DNA of 64,000 nucleotides from Burkholderia sp. USMB20 (GCF_000949135.2 NZ_JTAN02000017.1:372001-436000), one strand, 5' to 3'. Shown: positions 18,678-29,165, numbered from the stretch's first letter. A program made the numbers and translations. The notes: generated from the sequence alone by a model not told the origin.

Positions 18678-20217
18678 GTCCCCCCGGCCGCTGCTCGAGA
18701 TGCGCGGCATCAGCAAGACCTTCCCGGCCGTGCGCGCGCTCGACAACGTCAGCCTGACCGTCTATCCGGGCGAGATCCATTCGCTGATGGGCGAGAACGG
18801 CGCGGGCAAGTCGACGCTGATGAAGATCCTGTCGGGCGCGTACCGCGCCGACGCCGGCGGCGAGATCCTGATCGACGGCGCGCGCATCGACGTCGACGGC
18901 CCGCTCGCCGCGCGCGATGCCGGCGTCGCCGTGATCTACCAGGAGCTGTGCCTCGCGCCGAACCTCACCGTCGCGGAAAACATCTACGTCGGCCGCGAAC
19001 TGCGCCGCGGCAACCGCCGCTGGGGCACCATCGACCGCGCGGCGATGGCGCGCGGCTGCCAGGACGTGCTCGCGCGCCTCGGTGCGCCGTTCGGCCCCGA
19101 CACGCTGGTCGGCACGCTGTCGATCGCCGAGCAGCAGCTCGTCGAGATCGCGCGCGCCGTGCATACCCGCGCACGCATCCTCGTGATGGACGAACCGACG
19201 ACGCCGCTGTCGTCGCGCGAAACCGAGCACCTGTTCGGCCTGATCCGCCAGCTGCGCGAGGAAGGTCTCGCGATCATCTACATCAGCCACCGGATGGCCG
19301 AAATCTACGAACTGTCCGACCGCGTGTCGGTGCTGCGCGACGGCTCGTACGTCGGCACGCTCGAGCGCGCGTCGCTGTCGGCCGAGCGGCTCGTCGCGAT
19401 GATGGTCGGCCGCGACATCTCCGGCTTCTACAAGAAGGAACACGCGCCGTACGATCCCGGCCACCTGCTGCTGTCGGTGCGCGACATCGCCGACGGCGAG
19501 CGCGTGCGCGGCTGCAGCCTCGACCTGCATGCGGGCGAGGTGCTCGGCATCGCCGGGCTCGTGGGCGCGGGCCGCACCGAGCTCGCGCGGCTGATCTTCG
19601 GCGCGGAGCCGCGCACGCGCGGCGACGTGAAGCTGGGCGAGCGCACGTTCGGCGCGCATTCGCCGCGCGACGCGATCGACGCGGGCCTCGTCTATCTGAC
19701 GGAAGACCGCAAGCGCCAGGGCCTGTTCCTCGACATGAGCGTGCGCGACAACATCAACATCTCGGTGTGCAACCGCGATGCGCGGCTCGGCGCGCTCGAT
19801 CTCGCGCGCGGCGCCACGCGCGCGCGCGACGCGATCGCGTCGCTGTCGATCCGCGTGCCGAACGCGAACGTCAACGTCGGCGCGCTGTCGGGCGGCAACC
19901 AGCAGAAAGTGCTGCTGTCGCGCCTGCTCGAGACGAAGCCGCGCGTGCTGATCCTCGACGAGCCGACGCGCGGCGTCGACATCGGCGCGAAATCCGAGAT
20001 CTACCGGATCATCAACGAACTGGCCCGCGCGGGTGTCGGCGTGATCGTGATCTCGAGCGAGCTGCCGGAGATCATCGGCGTCGCCGACCGCGTGCTCGTG
20101 ATGCGCGAAGGCGAGATCGCCGGCGAACTCGGCGGCCACACGCACACGCCCATCACGCAGGAAGCGATCATCGCGCTCGCCACCGGCTCGCAGGCCGAGC
20201 TCGCCGACGCGCACTGA
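18664..20217 (+). CDS. Sugar ABC transporter ATP-binding protein (two ABC domains)
   Basis: Cytoplasmic ATPase of a ribose/fructose-type CUT2 importer, 517 residues. The first ABC domain has Walker [10 protein letters not shown], signature [14 protein letters not shown] and Walker [13 protein letters not shown]; the second has the degenerate Walker [10 protein letters not shown] typical of RbsA homologues, signature [13 protein letters not shown] and Walker [11 protein letters not shown]. Start at ATG 18664 preceded by AGGAGGT, overlapping the regulator gene. Works with the permease and binding protein encoded next. The sugar is not read from the ATPase itself; fructose is favoured by the downstream pgi, kinase and zwf (FrcA-like). 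Confidence 0.94.
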   Translation: MSRSESPRPLLEMRGISKTFPAVRALDNVSLTVYPGEIHSLMGENGAGKSTLMKILSGAYRADAGGEILIDGARIDVDGPLAARDAGVAVIYQELCLAPNLTVAENIYVGRELRRGNRRWGTIDRAAMARGCQDVLARLGAPFGPDTLVGTLSIAEQQLVEIARAVHTRARILVMDEPTTPLSSRETEHLFGLIRQLREEGLAIIYISHRMAEIYELSDRVSVLRDGSYVGTLERASLSAERLVAMMVGRDISGFYKKEHAPYDPGHLLLSVRDIADGERVRGCSLDLHAGEVLGIAGLVGAGRTELARLIFGAEPRTRGDVKLGERTFGAHSPRDAIDAGLVYLTEDRKRQGLFLDMSVRDNINISVCNRDARLGALDLARGATRARDAIASLSIRVPNANVNVGALSGGNQQKVLLSRLLETKPRVLILDEPTRGVDIGAKSEIYRIINELARAGVGVIVISSELPEIIGVADRVLVMREGEIAGELGGHTHTPITQEAIIALATGSQAELADAH

Positions 20218-20257
20218 CCACGGCCCCTTCATTTCCTTCTTCCTTCAAGGTACCGAC

Positions 20258-21295
20258 ATGATCAACCCGACCAAGCAGCGGAACCTCGCGTCCGCGACGG
20301 CCCATCCGGTCGCCAACCGTACGCCGCTGATGCGCGGCGCCGATCATCGCGCGCGCATGCAGTCGCTGCTGCGCACCGCCGGCATGCTGCCGGTGCTGCT
20401 GGTGCTCTGCATCGGCTTCGGCTTCATGACCGACGGCTTCTTCACGCTGCAGAACCTGTCGATCGTCACGCAGCAGGCGTCGATCAACATCGTGCTCGCC
20501 GCCGGCATGACCTTCGTGATCCTGACGGGCGGCATCGACCTGTCGGTCGGCTCGGTGCTCGCCGCATCGGCCGTCGCCGCGCTCATCGCGTCGACCATCC
20601 CCGGCTGGGGCTGGCTCGGCGTGCCGATCGCGCTCGCGGTCGGCCTCGTGTTCGGCGCGATCAACGGCGGCCTGATCTCGTTCCTGCGCCTGCCGCCGTT
20701 CATCGTCACGCTCGGCGCGATGACGGCCGTGCGCGGCGTCGCCCGCCTGATCGGCAACGACACGACCGTCTTCAACCCGCAACTGCCGTTCGCGTTCATC
20801 GGCAACGGCACGATCCTCGGCGTGCCGTGGCTCGTCGTGATCGCGTGCGCGGTGATCGCGCTGTCGTGGTTCATCCTGCGCCGCACGGTGCTCGGCATGC
20901 GGATCTATTCGGTCGGCGGCAACCCGGAAGCCGCACGGCTGTCGGGCATCAACGTGCGCGCGATCCAGCTGTTCGTGTATGCGGCGTCGGGCCTGCTCGC
21001 CGGCCTCGGCGCGGTGATGTCGGCCGCGCGGCTCTATGCGGCCAACGGCCTGCAGCTCGGCCAGTCGTACGAACTCGATGCGATCGCCGCGGTGATCCTC
21101 GGCGGCACGAGCTTCGTCGGCGGCGTCGGCTCGATCGTCGGCACGCTGATCGGCGCGCTAATCATCGCGGTGCTGACCAACGGCCTCGTGCTGCTCGGCG
21201 TGTCCGACATCTGGCAATACATCATCAAGGGGCTCGTGATCATCGGCGCGGTCGCGCTCGACCGCTATCGCCAGCGCGACTCGGCCCGCACCTGA
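20258..21295 (+). CDS. Sugar ABC transporter permease (RbsC/FrcC-like)
   Basis: Inner-membrane permease of 345 residues (BPD_transp_2 type). Multiple hydrophobic helices follow a polar N terminus of about 40 residues; the motifs LTGGIDLSVGSV and AARLSGINVRAIQLFVYAAS are the family hallmarks, the latter being the ATPase-contact region. It lies 40 bp after the ATPase gene and forms the homodimeric channel of the importer. Confidence 0.93.
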   Translation: MINPTKQRNLASATAHPVANRTPLMRGADHRARMQSLLRTAGMLPVLLVLCIGFGFMTDGFFTLQNLSIVTQQASINIVLAAGMTFVILTGGIDLSVGSVLAASAVAALIASTIPGWGWLGVPIALAVGLVFGAINGGLISFLRLPPFIVTLGAMTAVRGVARLIGNDTTVFNPQLPFAFIGNGTILGVPWLVVIACAVIALSWFILRRTVLGMRIYSVGGNPEAARLSGINVRAIQLFVYAASGLLAGLGAVMSAARLYAANGLQLGQSYELDAIAAVILGGTSFVGGVGSIVGTLIGALIIAVLTNGLVLLGVSDIWQYIIKGLVIIGAVALDRYRQRDSART

Positions 21296-21381
21296 TTCGT
21301 ATTCCTCACCACTCGACCATCGGGGCGCAGGCAGGTCCTCCTGCACCCATCTGCCAACGGACCTTCCGGAGACACAACGAC

Positions 21382-22323
21382 ATGTTCAAGCAAAAAGCCG
21401 CCCTGACCGCCGTCGCCTGCGCGCTCGCCTTCGGCGCCGCCGCCGCCCACGCAGCCGACAAGCCGCTGAAATCGATCGGCGTCACGGTCGGCTCGCTCGG
21501 CAACCCGTACTTCGTCACGATCGTGAAAGGCGCCGAGGCGCGTGCCAAACAGCTCAACCCGAACGCGAAGGTCACCGCGGTCTCGGCCGACTACGACCTG
21601 AACAAGCAGTTCACGCAGATCGACAACTTCATCTCCGCGCACGTCGACATGATCCTGCTGAACGCGACCGATCCGAAGGCGATCGAGCCGGCGGTAAAGA
21701 AGGCGCAGGCGGCGGGCATCACGGTCGTCGCGGTGGACGTCGCGGCGGCCGGCGCGAACGCGACCGTGCAGACCAACAACGTGAAGGCCGGCGAGCTGGC
21801 ATGCGACTACCTTGCGAAGAAACTCAACGGCAAGGGTAACGTGATCATCGAGAACGGCCCGCAGGTGTCGGCCGTGATCGATCGCGTGAACGGCTGCAAG
21901 ACCGTGCTCGCGAAGAACCCGGGCATCAAGCTGCTGTCGAGCGACCAGGACGGCAAGGGCTCGCGCGAAGGCGGGATGAATACGATGCAGGGCTACCTGA
22001 CGCGCTTTCCGAAGCTCGACGGCGTGTTCACGATCAACGACCCGCAGGCGATCGGCAGCGATCTCGCGGCGAAGCAGCTGAACCGCCCGAACATCGTGAT
22101 CACGTCGGTCGACGGCGCGCCCGACATCGAAGTCGCGCTGAAGTCGAACACGCTCGTGCAGGCGTCGTCGAGCCAGGATCCGTGGGCGATGGCGCAGCAG
22201 GCCGTCAACGTCGGCTACGGGATCATGAACGGCCAGAAGCCGGCCAACCCGATGATCCTGATCGAGCCGACGCTCGTCACGCGCGACAACGTGAAGGCTT
22301 ACAAAGGCTGGAGCTCGCACTGA
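21382..22323 (+). CDS. Sugar ABC transporter periplasmic binding protein
   Basis: Peripla_BP_4-type binding protein of 313 residues. The Sec signal peptide MFKQKAALTAVACALAFGAA precedes a probable cleavage after AHA. The mature protein begins KSIGVTVGSLGNPYFVTIVKG, typical of ribose/fructose binding proteins, followed by the NATDPKAIEPAVKKAQAAGI hinge region and VTSVDGAPD. Start at ATG 21382. The ligand is inferred to be a monosaccharide, most likely fructose from the neighbours. Confidence 0.92.
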   Translation: MFKQKAALTAVACALAFGAAAAHAADKPLKSIGVTVGSLGNPYFVTIVKGAEARAKQLNPNAKVTAVSADYDLNKQFTQIDNFISAHVDMILLNATDPKAIEPAVKKAQAAGITVVAVDVAAAGANATVQTNNVKAGELACDYLAKKLNGKGNVIIENGPQVSAVIDRVNGCKTVLAKNPGIKLLSSDQDGKGSREGGMNTMQGYLTRFPKLDGVFTINDPQAIGSDLAAKQLNRPNIVITSVDGAPDIEVALKSNTLVQASSSQDPWAMAQQAVNVGYGIMNGQKPANPMILIEPTLVTRDNVKAYKGWSSH

Positions 22324-22356
22324 CCCGTCCCAACGCATCCCAGGCCTGACACGACC

Positions 22357-23955
22357 ATGACCTCACTGACCCAAACGCGCGCGTGGCGCGCGCTCGCCAG
22401 CCATCGGGACGCGTTGTCCGGCGTCTCGATTCGCGCACGATTCGACCGCGACCCGGCACGCGCATCGCGCTTCAGCCTCGAGGCGGCCGGGCTTTTCGTC
22501 GATTACTCGAAGAACCCCGTCGACGACGAAACCATCGCCCTGCTGGTCGCCCTCGCCCAGGAGGCGGGCGTCGATGCGCATCGCAACGCGATGTTCGCCG
22601 GCGAGCGCATCAATCGCACGGAGAACCGCGCGGTGTTGCACGTCGCGCTGCGCGACCGTTCGGGTGCGCCGCGTATCGTCGACGACGTCGACGTGTCGCG
22701 GCAGGTCAGCGACGTGCTGGCCCGGATGCGGCGCTTCTCCCACGCGGTTCGCTCGGGTGAGTGGCGCGGCCACACGGGTCGCGAGATCACCGACGTCGTC
22801 AACATCGGCATCGGCGGCTCGGACCTGGGGCCGAAGATGGTGTGCGAGGCGCTCAAGCCTTACGCGCACGAACGGTTGACGGTGCATTTCGTGTCGAACG
22901 TGGACGCAGCCGACATCGCCGAAGTGCTCAAGCGCGTGAACCCGGAGACGACGCTGTTCATCGTGTCGTCGAAAACGTTCACGACCCGTGAGACGCTCCT
23001 GAACGCCCATACCGCCCGCGCCTGGCTGCTCGACAGCGGCGCGCCGGACGCGGCGATCGCCCGCCACTTCGTCGCCGTGTCGACGAATGCCACGGCCGTT
23101 GCGGAATTCGGCATCGATACCGACAACATGTTCGCGTTCTGGGACTGGGTGGGCGGACGCTACTCGTTGTGGTCCGCCATCGGGTTGCCGATCGCGATCA
23201 TGGCCGGCATGGACGCGTTCGAGCAACTGCTCGACGGCGCGCACGCGATGGACCGTCACTTCGCGCAAGCACCGCTTGCCTGCAACCTGCCCGTCCTGCT
23301 CGCCCTGATCGGCATCTGGCATCAGAACTTCCTCGGTACGACGAGCCAGTTGATCGCGCCATACGACAACTATCTGCACCGGTTGCCCGCGTACCTGCAG
23401 CAGCTCGACATGGAAAGCAACGGCAAATCGGTGACGCTCGGCGGCGAGCGCGTCGATTACGCGACCGGCCCGGTCATCTGGGGCGAACCGGGTACGAACG
23501 GGCAACACGCGTTCTTCCAGCTCCTGCACCAGGGTACCGCGATCATTCCGACCGACTTCATCGTGTGCATGCGGCCGCATCACGCGTTCGATCATCACCA
23601 TGCCGTCCTCGTCGCAAACTGTTTCGCGCAGTCGGAGGCCTTGATGAACGGATCGCGCTCGACGACCGAACCGCATCGCAATTTCGAAGGCGACCGGCCC
23701 ACGAACACGATCTGCCTGGACACGCTCGATCCGGCATCCCTCGGCGCGCTGATCGCGTTGTACGAACACAAGGTATTCGTGCAAGGCGTGGTATGGCGGA
23801 TCAATTCGTTCGATCAATGGGGCGTCGAACTCGGCAAAAAGCTCGCGGTCGCGATCGAAGGCGAGTTACTCACCCCCGCGCAGATTCACTCGCACGACGG
23901 CTCGACCAACCAACTGATCAACCGCTTCAAGACGCGGCGCCACGCTGCGGCCTGA
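22357..23955 (+). CDS. pgi: Glucose-6-phosphate isomerase
   Basis: Interconverts fructose-6-phosphate and glucose-6-phosphate. The product has 532 residues, slightly shorter than the 547-550 of enteric enzymes but normal for betaproteobacteria. Both family signatures are visible: [16 protein letters not shown] near residues 265-280 and [13 protein letters not shown] near 485-500. The phosphate loop [10 protein letters not shown] and the [13 protein letters not shown] segment are intact. Being cotranscribed with a sugar importer, a PfkB kinase and zwf suggests a dedicated copy that feeds imported sugar into the oxidative Entner-Doudoroff route. Confidence 0.96.
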   Translation: MTSLTQTRAWRALASHRDALSGVSIRARFDRDPARASRFSLEAAGLFVDYSKNPVDDETIALLVALAQEAGVDAHRNAMFAGERINRTENRAVLHVALRDRSGAPRIVDDVDVSRQVSDVLARMRRFSHAVRSGEWRGHTGREITDVVNIGIGGSDLGPKMVCEALKPYAHERLTVHFVSNVDAADIAEVLKRVNPETTLFIVSSKTFTTRETLLNAHTARAWLLDSGAPDAAIARHFVAVSTNATAVAEFGIDTDNMFAFWDWVGGRYSLWSAIGLPIAIMAGMDAFEQLLDGAHAMDRHFAQAPLACNLPVLLALIGIWHQNFLGTTSQLIAPYDNYLHRLPAYLQQLDMESNGKSVTLGGERVDYATGPVIWGEPGTNGQHAFFQLLHQGTAIIPTDFIVCMRPHHAFDHHHAVLVANCFAQSEALMNGSRSTTEPHRNFEGDRPTNTICLDTLDPASLGALIALYEHKVFVQGVVWRINSFDQWGVELGKKLAVAIEGELLTPAQIHSHDGSTNQLINRFKTRRHAAA

Positions 23956-23971
23956 TCTCCCGAATCCCATC

Positions 23972-24904
23972 ATGAAGCTACCGCGACTGGTCATCTTCGG
24001 CGAAGCCCTGACCGATTTCATTCGAGACGACACGAACCGCTGGCACAGCGTTGCCGGCGGCGCATGCTGGAACGTCGCGCGCGTCGGCGCGCGCCTCGGC
24101 ACGCCGACCGGCTTTGCCGGTGCCGTGAGCGCCGACATATTCGGCGACGAGCTCATGCGAAAGAGCGCCGAAGCCGGCCTCGACATGCGCTTCACGCAGC
24201 AGGTCGACCGCCCGCCGCTGCTTGCGATGGTGGTCGAGACGCGGCCGCCGAAATATTTCTTCATCGGCGAGAATAGCGCCGACCTCGCGTTCGATCCCGC
24301 CGCGTTGCCTTCGGACTGGCTCGACGCCGCCGAAATCATTCATTTCGGCTGTCTCGGCCTGGTGCGCGAGCCCCTCGCCTCGCGTCTGATCGACATTGCG
24401 CTCGCGGCGCGCGCCGCCGGCAAGCGGATTTCGTTCGATCCCAACTTTCGCGCGCCGATGGCCGACCCGTCGTACCGCGACACCTTGCGCACGATGATCG
24501 GTCTCTCGGACTACATCAAGGTGTCCGACGAAGATCTCGCCGGCCTGTTCCCGGAATTCGACGAGGCAGCCGCACTCGCGCAAATCCGTGCGTGGGCGCC
24601 GCAGGCTGCGGTGCTCGTCACGCGCGGCGCGGCCGGCATGGAACTCTTTGCCGGTGACGAAACGCTCGTTCAACCGGGCTTCAAGGTCACGGTCGCCGAC
24701 ACGGTCGGCTGCGGCGACGCGTGCGTCGGCAGCTGGATGGCGAGCCTGCTGACGCGCCCGGACGCGCCCGCGACGGAACATCTTCGATTCGCCGCCGCCT
24801 GTGCGGCGCTCGTCGCGTCGCACGCCGGCGCCTATGCGCCGACGGCGGCCGAAGTACATGCGCTGATCGAATCGGCCAACGCAGCCACGAGCGAAACGCC
24901 ATGA
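23972..24904 (+). CDS. PfkB-family carbohydrate kinase, probable fructokinase
   Basis: Sugar kinase of 310 residues. The N-terminal signature GGACWNVARVGARLG and the C-terminal anion-hole/catalytic motif VADTVGCGDACVGSWMAS with the catalytic Asp (GCGDA) near residue 250 are clear. PfkB members act on fructose, ribose, KDG and others. The flanking pgi and zwf make fructose to fructose-6-phosphate the best fit, because that product is the substrate of Pgi. The stop overlaps the zwf start (ATGA), indicating translational coupling. Confidence 0.88.
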   Translation: MKLPRLVIFGEALTDFIRDDTNRWHSVAGGACWNVARVGARLGTPTGFAGAVSADIFGDELMRKSAEAGLDMRFTQQVDRPPLLAMVVETRPPKYFFIGENSADLAFDPAALPSDWLDAAEIIHFGCLGLVREPLASRLIDIALAARAAGKRISFDPNFRAPMADPSYRDTLRTMIGLSDYIKVSDEDLAGLFPEFDEAAALAQIRAWAPQAAVLVTRGAAGMELFAGDETLVQPGFKVTVADTVGCGDACVGSWMASLLTRPDAPATEHLRFAAACAALVASHAGAYAPTAAEVHALIESANAATSETP

Positions 24905-26373
24905 ATGCGCACCTCCCGTTCTCCGATACCCAGGCTCCGTTCGAATTCGTGCTGTTCGGCGGCACCGGCGATCTCGCGATGCGCAAGATCCTGCCGGCGC
25001 TCTACTCCGCTCACCGCGATGGCCTGCTCGCCCCCGCGGGACGCATCATCGCGGTTGCGCAGAACGAACTCGATACCGCCGGCTACCTCGACTGGGTCGA
25101 CGTGTCGGTGCGACCGCATCTGACGCAGGCCCGGTTCGACGAAAGCGCGTGGCGCGGCTTCCGCGAACGGCTCTCGTACGTGGCGCTCGACGCAAGCCAG
25201 GCCGGCGCCTTCTCGCGTCTGGCCGACGCGCTCTCGCCGGCGTCGTCGCGCCAGATCTTCTATCTGGCGACCGGGCCATCGCTGTTCGTGCCGATTTGCC
25301 GCGCGCTCGCGCAGGCTGGGCTCGCTCCGCCGACCTCGCGAATCGTGCTCGAAAAACCGTTGGGCTACGATCTCGCGTCGTCGACGGCGATCAACGATGC
25401 GGTCGGCCAGATTTTTTCCGAAGAGCAGATCTACCGGATCGATCATTACCTCGGCAAGGAAGCCGTGCAAAACTTGTTCGCGCTGCGGTTCGCCAACGTG
25501 ATGTTCGAGCCTCTGTGGCGCCGTGAATGGATCGACAACATTCAGATCACGGTTGCCGAGGAACTCGGCGTCGGCGGGCGCGGCGGGTTTTACGACCAGA
25601 CCGGCGCGCTGCGCGACATGGTGCAGAACCATCTGCTGCAGTTGCTTGCGATCGTCGCCATGGAACCGCCTCAGTCGATGGAAGCCGACGCCGTGCGCGA
25701 CGAGAAGCTGCGCGTGCTGCGCGCGCTCAAGCCGCTCACCGAGGAAGCCTTGCATCAGAGCGTCGTGCGCGGACAGTATCGCGCGGGGGTGGTCCGCGGA
25801 GAGTCGGTACCGGGTTACCTCGACGAATCCGGGATCCGGGCCGACAGTCCGACCGAGACGTTCGTCGCGCTCAAGGCCGAGGTCGAAAACTGGCGCTGGG
25901 CCGGCGTGCCGTTCTTTCTGCGCACCGGCAAGCGGCTGGCGCGACGCGTGGCTGAAATCGTCGTCACGTTCAAGCGCCCGCCGCATTCGACGCTCGGTCC
26001 GACGGCGCTGCTGGCAGGCTCGAACCGGTTGACGATCCAGCTGCAACCGGACGAATCGATTCGCCTGAGCACGCTCGCGAAGCGGCCGGGGCTCGGCATG
26101 ACCTTGCAAGGTGTCTACCTCGATCTCGCGTTCGACCGCTTCTTTCGGCAAGACCGGATGGAGGCGTATCAGCGCCTGTTGCTCGACGTGATCGCCGGCC
26201 GGCTCGCGCTGTTCGTGCGTCGCGACGAACAGGAAGCCGCATGGCGCTGGGTCGCGCCGATTCTCGACCTGAAAGCGGCGCCCAAACCCTATTCGGCCGG
26301 AAACTGGGGGCCTGCGCAGGCCAGCGCGTTGCTGGCGAGATACGGCACCTGCTGGAGCGAGGAAGAGAACTGA
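24901..26373 (+). CDS. zwf: Glucose-6-phosphate 1-dehydrogenase
   Basis: NADP-dependent oxidation of glucose-6-phosphate to 6-phosphogluconolactone, 490 residues, the usual length. The cofactor motif GGTGDLAMRKILPAL lies near residues 18-32 and the active-site signature RIDHYLGKEAVQN near 180 with its conserved His and Lys. Start ATG 24901 overlaps the kinase stop. No phosphogluconolactonase or edd/eda gene is present here, so the later steps must be encoded elsewhere. Its place in a sugar-inducible operon suggests substrate-specific expression of the pathway entry enzyme. Confidence 0.96.
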   Translation: MNAHLPFSDTQAPFEFVLFGGTGDLAMRKILPALYSAHRDGLLAPAGRIIAVAQNELDTAGYLDWVDVSVRPHLTQARFDESAWRGFRERLSYVALDASQAGAFSRLADALSPASSRQIFYLATGPSLFVPICRALAQAGLAPPTSRIVLEKPLGYDLASSTAINDAVGQIFSEEQIYRIDHYLGKEAVQNLFALRFANVMFEPLWRREWIDNIQITVAEELGVGGRGGFYDQTGALRDMVQNHLLQLLAIVAMEPPQSMEADAVRDEKLRVLRALKPLTEEALHQSVVRGQYRAGVVRGESVPGYLDESGIRADSPTETFVALKAEVENWRWAGVPFFLRTGKRLARRVAEIVVTFKRPPHSTLGPTALLAGSNRLTIQLQPDESIRLSTLAKRPGLGMTLQGVYLDLAFDRFFRQDRMEAYQRLLLDVIAGRLALFVRRDEQEAAWRWVAPILDLKAAPKPYSAGNWGPAQASALLARYGTCWSEEEN

Positions 26374-26435
26374 TCCGCTCCGGCATGCCTCTTCCTATCG
26401 TGGAAGCGTTTTCTCCGACTACACCTGACGAAGCA

Positions 26436-27467
26436 ATGGATACAGTCTGGCATCTCAAATGGGCGCACGGCGCGTTCGATCTCCATGCAGCAGGAGGTAT
26501 GCTCGGCGGCGTTGCATTACAGCAAGGCGGCCGCACGATCCGTCCGTTTTACGAAGCGCCGTGGCTCGGCCAGGCCGAGCCGCAACCCGCGGGGCTGCTG
26601 GGCGTCATGCGAAGCGAATTCCCGTGCGTGCCATTCGGTGTTCCCTACTCTCCCGACCTACTGCCCCCCGGCTGGCGGAAGGCCGCCGCAACGCCGATCG
26701 TCCCGGATGACGTCGCACTCGACACCAGCGACGACCTTCAGCATGGTTACGGCTGTACCGGCGTGTGGTCACTCGTGAGGCAAACCGCGCACGAGATCGA
26801 AATTGAAATCGAATACCCCGAGACCTCGTCGATCGCACGACTGACTCGCATCGTGCGCGCCGATCCGGCTTGCGCTGCCTTCGACATCGTTCTCCGTATC
26901 GAAGCACGCAAGTCGGCTCGCTGCCCCATCGGTCTGCATCCGAATCTCGCGCTGCCGACGCTCACCGGCGCGTTTCGAATCGAGCCCGGCACGTACCGTT
27001 TCGGCATGGTGCACCCGGCAGGTCCAGAACCGCGCGTATCGAGCGCGCTGGCCGGCGCGACGTTCGAATCACTCGAGCGCGTACCGCTCGGCGAGGGCAG
27101 CTTCGGTGCATTCGACCAGCTGCCGCTCGCGCAGCCCACGGAAGAAATCCTGCAGCTCTGCGGAATCGACGGTTCCGTCACGATGACCGACGCCGTCGCC
27201 GGCGCACGCTATCGCCTGACCTGGGATGCCGATGCGCTGCCGTCGCTGCTGTTGTGGATCAGCAACCGCGGACGTGCGTATGCGCCGTGGAACGGCCGCA
27301 ACCTCTGCGTGGGCATCGAGCCGGTCGCGAGCGCATTCGAGCTTGGCCGTGCGGCATCGCTCGCGCCCAATCCGATCAATTCCCGCGGGGTCCGGACGGC
27401 ACTTGCATTGAATCCTGACACGCCAACTGAAATCGCCTACCGATTCGAGGTGCTCGCCGCACGTTAG
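26436..27467 (+). CDS. Aldose 1-epimerase (galactose mutarotase-like)
   Basis: Beta-sandwich epimerase of 343 residues. Family elements include a GCTGVWSL segment, the His-containing IGLHPNLALPT, and a C-terminal APWNGRNLCVGIEPV segment carrying the conserved Glu. It interconverts anomers of free sugars or acts as a glucose-6-phosphate epimerase-like enzyme. The start is uncertain: ATG 26436 begins just before the domain, while ATG 26385 would add 17 residues; neither has a strong ribosome-binding site. It ends the sugar operon. Confidence 0.8.
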   Translation: MDTVWHLKWAHGAFDLHAAGGMLGGVALQQGGRTIRPFYEAPWLGQAEPQPAGLLGVMRSEFPCVPFGVPYSPDLLPPGWRKAAATPIVPDDVALDTSDDLQHGYGCTGVWSLVRQTAHEIEIEIEYPETSSIARLTRIVRADPACAAFDIVLRIEARKSARCPIGLHPNLALPTLTGAFRIEPGTYRFGMVHPAGPEPRVSSALAGATFESLERVPLGEGSFGAFDQLPLAQPTEEILQLCGIDGSVTMTDAVAGARYRLTWDADALPSLLLWISNRGRAYAPWNGRNLCVGIEPVASAFELGRAASLAPNPINSRGVRTALALNPDTPTEIAYRFEVLAAR

Positions 27468-27517
27468 GCGTGCATCGTGGATCGGACCGATCGCGCTGCA
27501 GATCGTCGGCAAGGGAC

Positions 27518-27533
27518 GCCGGGCAAGCCCGGC
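27518..27533. terminator. Compact GC hairpin after the sugar operon
   Basis: GCCGGGC and GCCCGGC separated by AA, 51 bp after the epimerase stop. A very stable hairpin but with no T-run, so terminator function is tentative. Confidence 0.45.
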
Positions 27534-27813
27534 TTCATGAGCGTCAGACCGTCCGGCATTTCATATATGAATAGTTGTACTACGTGACTCTCCCGTAGTT
27601 TCGTCCCACATCAATACCGACCAAGGAGACCTTTTCGTCCAGTTTGCCTGGCTGGACATGCCGCAAGCGAAGAACATTTCACTTTCCCTGTTGATACGCG
27701 ATCCGTTTTTCACGACAGATAATTTCGTTTTCCTTAATTTATTCAATAAAAAACTGACCGGGTCTGTTGTGCCGCAGTCACACGTTTTCTTTCTGACAGG
27801 TTTGGAGCCAATT

Positions 27814-28917
27814 ATGAAAAAAGCAATACTCGCCGCCACGTTGATGTCCGCAGGCATCGTCGCCCACGCACAAAGCAGTGTCACGCTCTACGGCCGCCTC
27901 GACGCCGGCATCGAGTACCTGAGCGGCATTGCCAACGGCAACGGCGGCACGACGAGCCGCTGGCGTGCCGAAAGCGGCGACTGGGGCACCAGCCTGTGGG
28001 GCTTGAAGGGCTCCGAGGATCTCGGCGGTGGAAACAAGGCGGTCTTCCACCTCGAGGGCTCGTTCAATGCGATGAACGGCAGCCTCGGCGGCACCGGGTC
28101 CATTTGGGATCGCTGGGCAACGGTCGGTTTTTCCAACGACGCTTACGGCACGCTGCTGCTCGGCCGCGAGCTCTCGATTTCGAACGGATTGTGGGACTTC
28201 GATCCGCTCGGCCAGACGTCCTGGTCGTCCGGTTCGCTCGTGCGCGGGCGCAACTGGAACAAGACGAGCAACAACATTTCGTACCAGTCGCCGAGCTTCT
28301 ACGGTTTCGACGTGTACGGCCAGTATTCGCTGTCGAACGCCACCAGCTGGAATGGTAACGGCACGACCGCACAAGGTCGTGCCGACGGCCTGCAACTGAC
28401 CTACACGAATCCGTACTTCCAGGTGCGCGGCATCTACGACGAGGCGCGCGACGTCAATGGCAAGTTCTCGGACGTGTTCAACTATTCCCGGGAGTACTTC
28501 GCGGGCGTGAACGTATTCCTCGGCCAGTTCAAGCTGCAGGCGGCCTATCAGGCCTCGCACGCGAACGGCGCGCCGACCGCCAACAACGGGATTACGTCGA
28601 CGCAGCAGGTCTGGGGCGGCGTCACGTGGCAGGCGACGCCGGCTGCGGCCTTGACCGGTGCCGTCTATCACGTCAACGCGAACCATGGCGGCGGCAACGC
28701 CAACATCTATACGGTTGGCGGCACGTACAACATCTCGAAGCGCACGCTCTTCGACATGCAGATTGCTACCGTTCGCAACAGCAAGAACGCGAACTTCGGT
28801 CTGGAGTCGAACGCGGCGGGTGCCGGCGGCCCGATCGCCGGCGGCGGCTACAACGACAATCCGACACCCGGGCATAGCCAGACGGGTGTCTATGCGGGCA
28901 TCCAGCATTTGTTCTGA
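27814..28917 (+). CDS. Gram-negative general porin (Porin_4 type)
   Basis: Outer-membrane trimeric 16-stranded beta-barrel of 367 residues. The signal peptide MKKAILAATLMSAGIVAHA precedes mature QSSVTLYGRLDAGIEYL, the standard beta-1 strand of betaproteobacterial porins, and the protein ends in a C-terminal Phe (YAGIQHLF) needed for assembly. Start ATG 27814 follows TTTGGAG. An about 340-bp leader separates it from the sugar operon; it contains a 12-bp palindrome TTCATATATGAA at 27560-27571. Possibly the sugar entry channel of the operon, but general porins are common and the link is only positional. Confidence 0.93.
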   Translation: MKKAILAATLMSAGIVAHAQSSVTLYGRLDAGIEYLSGIANGNGGTTSRWRAESGDWGTSLWGLKGSEDLGGGNKAVFHLEGSFNAMNGSLGGTGSIWDRWATVGFSNDAYGTLLLGRELSISNGLWDFDPLGQTSWSSGSLVRGRNWNKTSNNISYQSPSFYGFDVYGQYSLSNATSWNGNGTTAQGRADGLQLTYTNPYFQVRGIYDEARDVNGKFSDVFNYSREYFAGVNVFLGQFKLQAAYQASHANGAPTANNGITSTQQVWGGVTWQATPAAALTGAVYHVNANHGGGNANIYTVGGTYNISKRTLFDMQIATVRNSKNANFGLESNAAGAGGPIAGGGYNDNPTPGHSQTGVYAGIQHLF

Positions 28918-28929
28918 TGCGATCTCGCA

Positions 28930-28970
28930 CACGGGCTAGAAGCGCCATGCAATGCCGCTGCTAGCCCGTG
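28930..28970. terminator. Long stem-loop after the porin gene
   Basis: Arms CACGGGCTAG and CTAGCCCGTG (10 bp) with an inner AGCG/CGCT extension and an 11-nt loop, starting 13 bp after the porin stop. There is no T-run, but position and stability fit a transcription terminator or mRNA-stabilising hairpin. Confidence 0.6.
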
Positions 28971-29165
28971 TCCGGGTGCGATGCGCCGTCAGGCCATCGC
29001 ACCGCACGCATCGACAGAATGCCAGGCCTGGAATCGATCGGAATGCGCGCCGGGCCAGCCGCCCGGACGCATGACGACACCCGCCGTGGCGACGCGGCAA
29101 TCAGCCAGGCAAGCGAAACGGAATTCACGGGCAGGCCGGGAATGGCATGAAGAGGGAAAGCACCT

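Noticed and set aside
18658-20232. Long minus-strand frame of more than 500 codons opposite the sugar ABC ATPase gene
   Set aside because: It is Arg/Ala/His-rich with no domain and mirrors a clear gene; such antisense frames are usual at this GC content. The same applies to many other long frames opposite real genes.
27560-27571. Short palindrome TTCATATATGAA before the porin gene as an operator
   Set aside because: Twelve bases of mainly AT symmetry can arise by chance; there is no second copy or regulator to link it to, so it is mentioned only under the porin.
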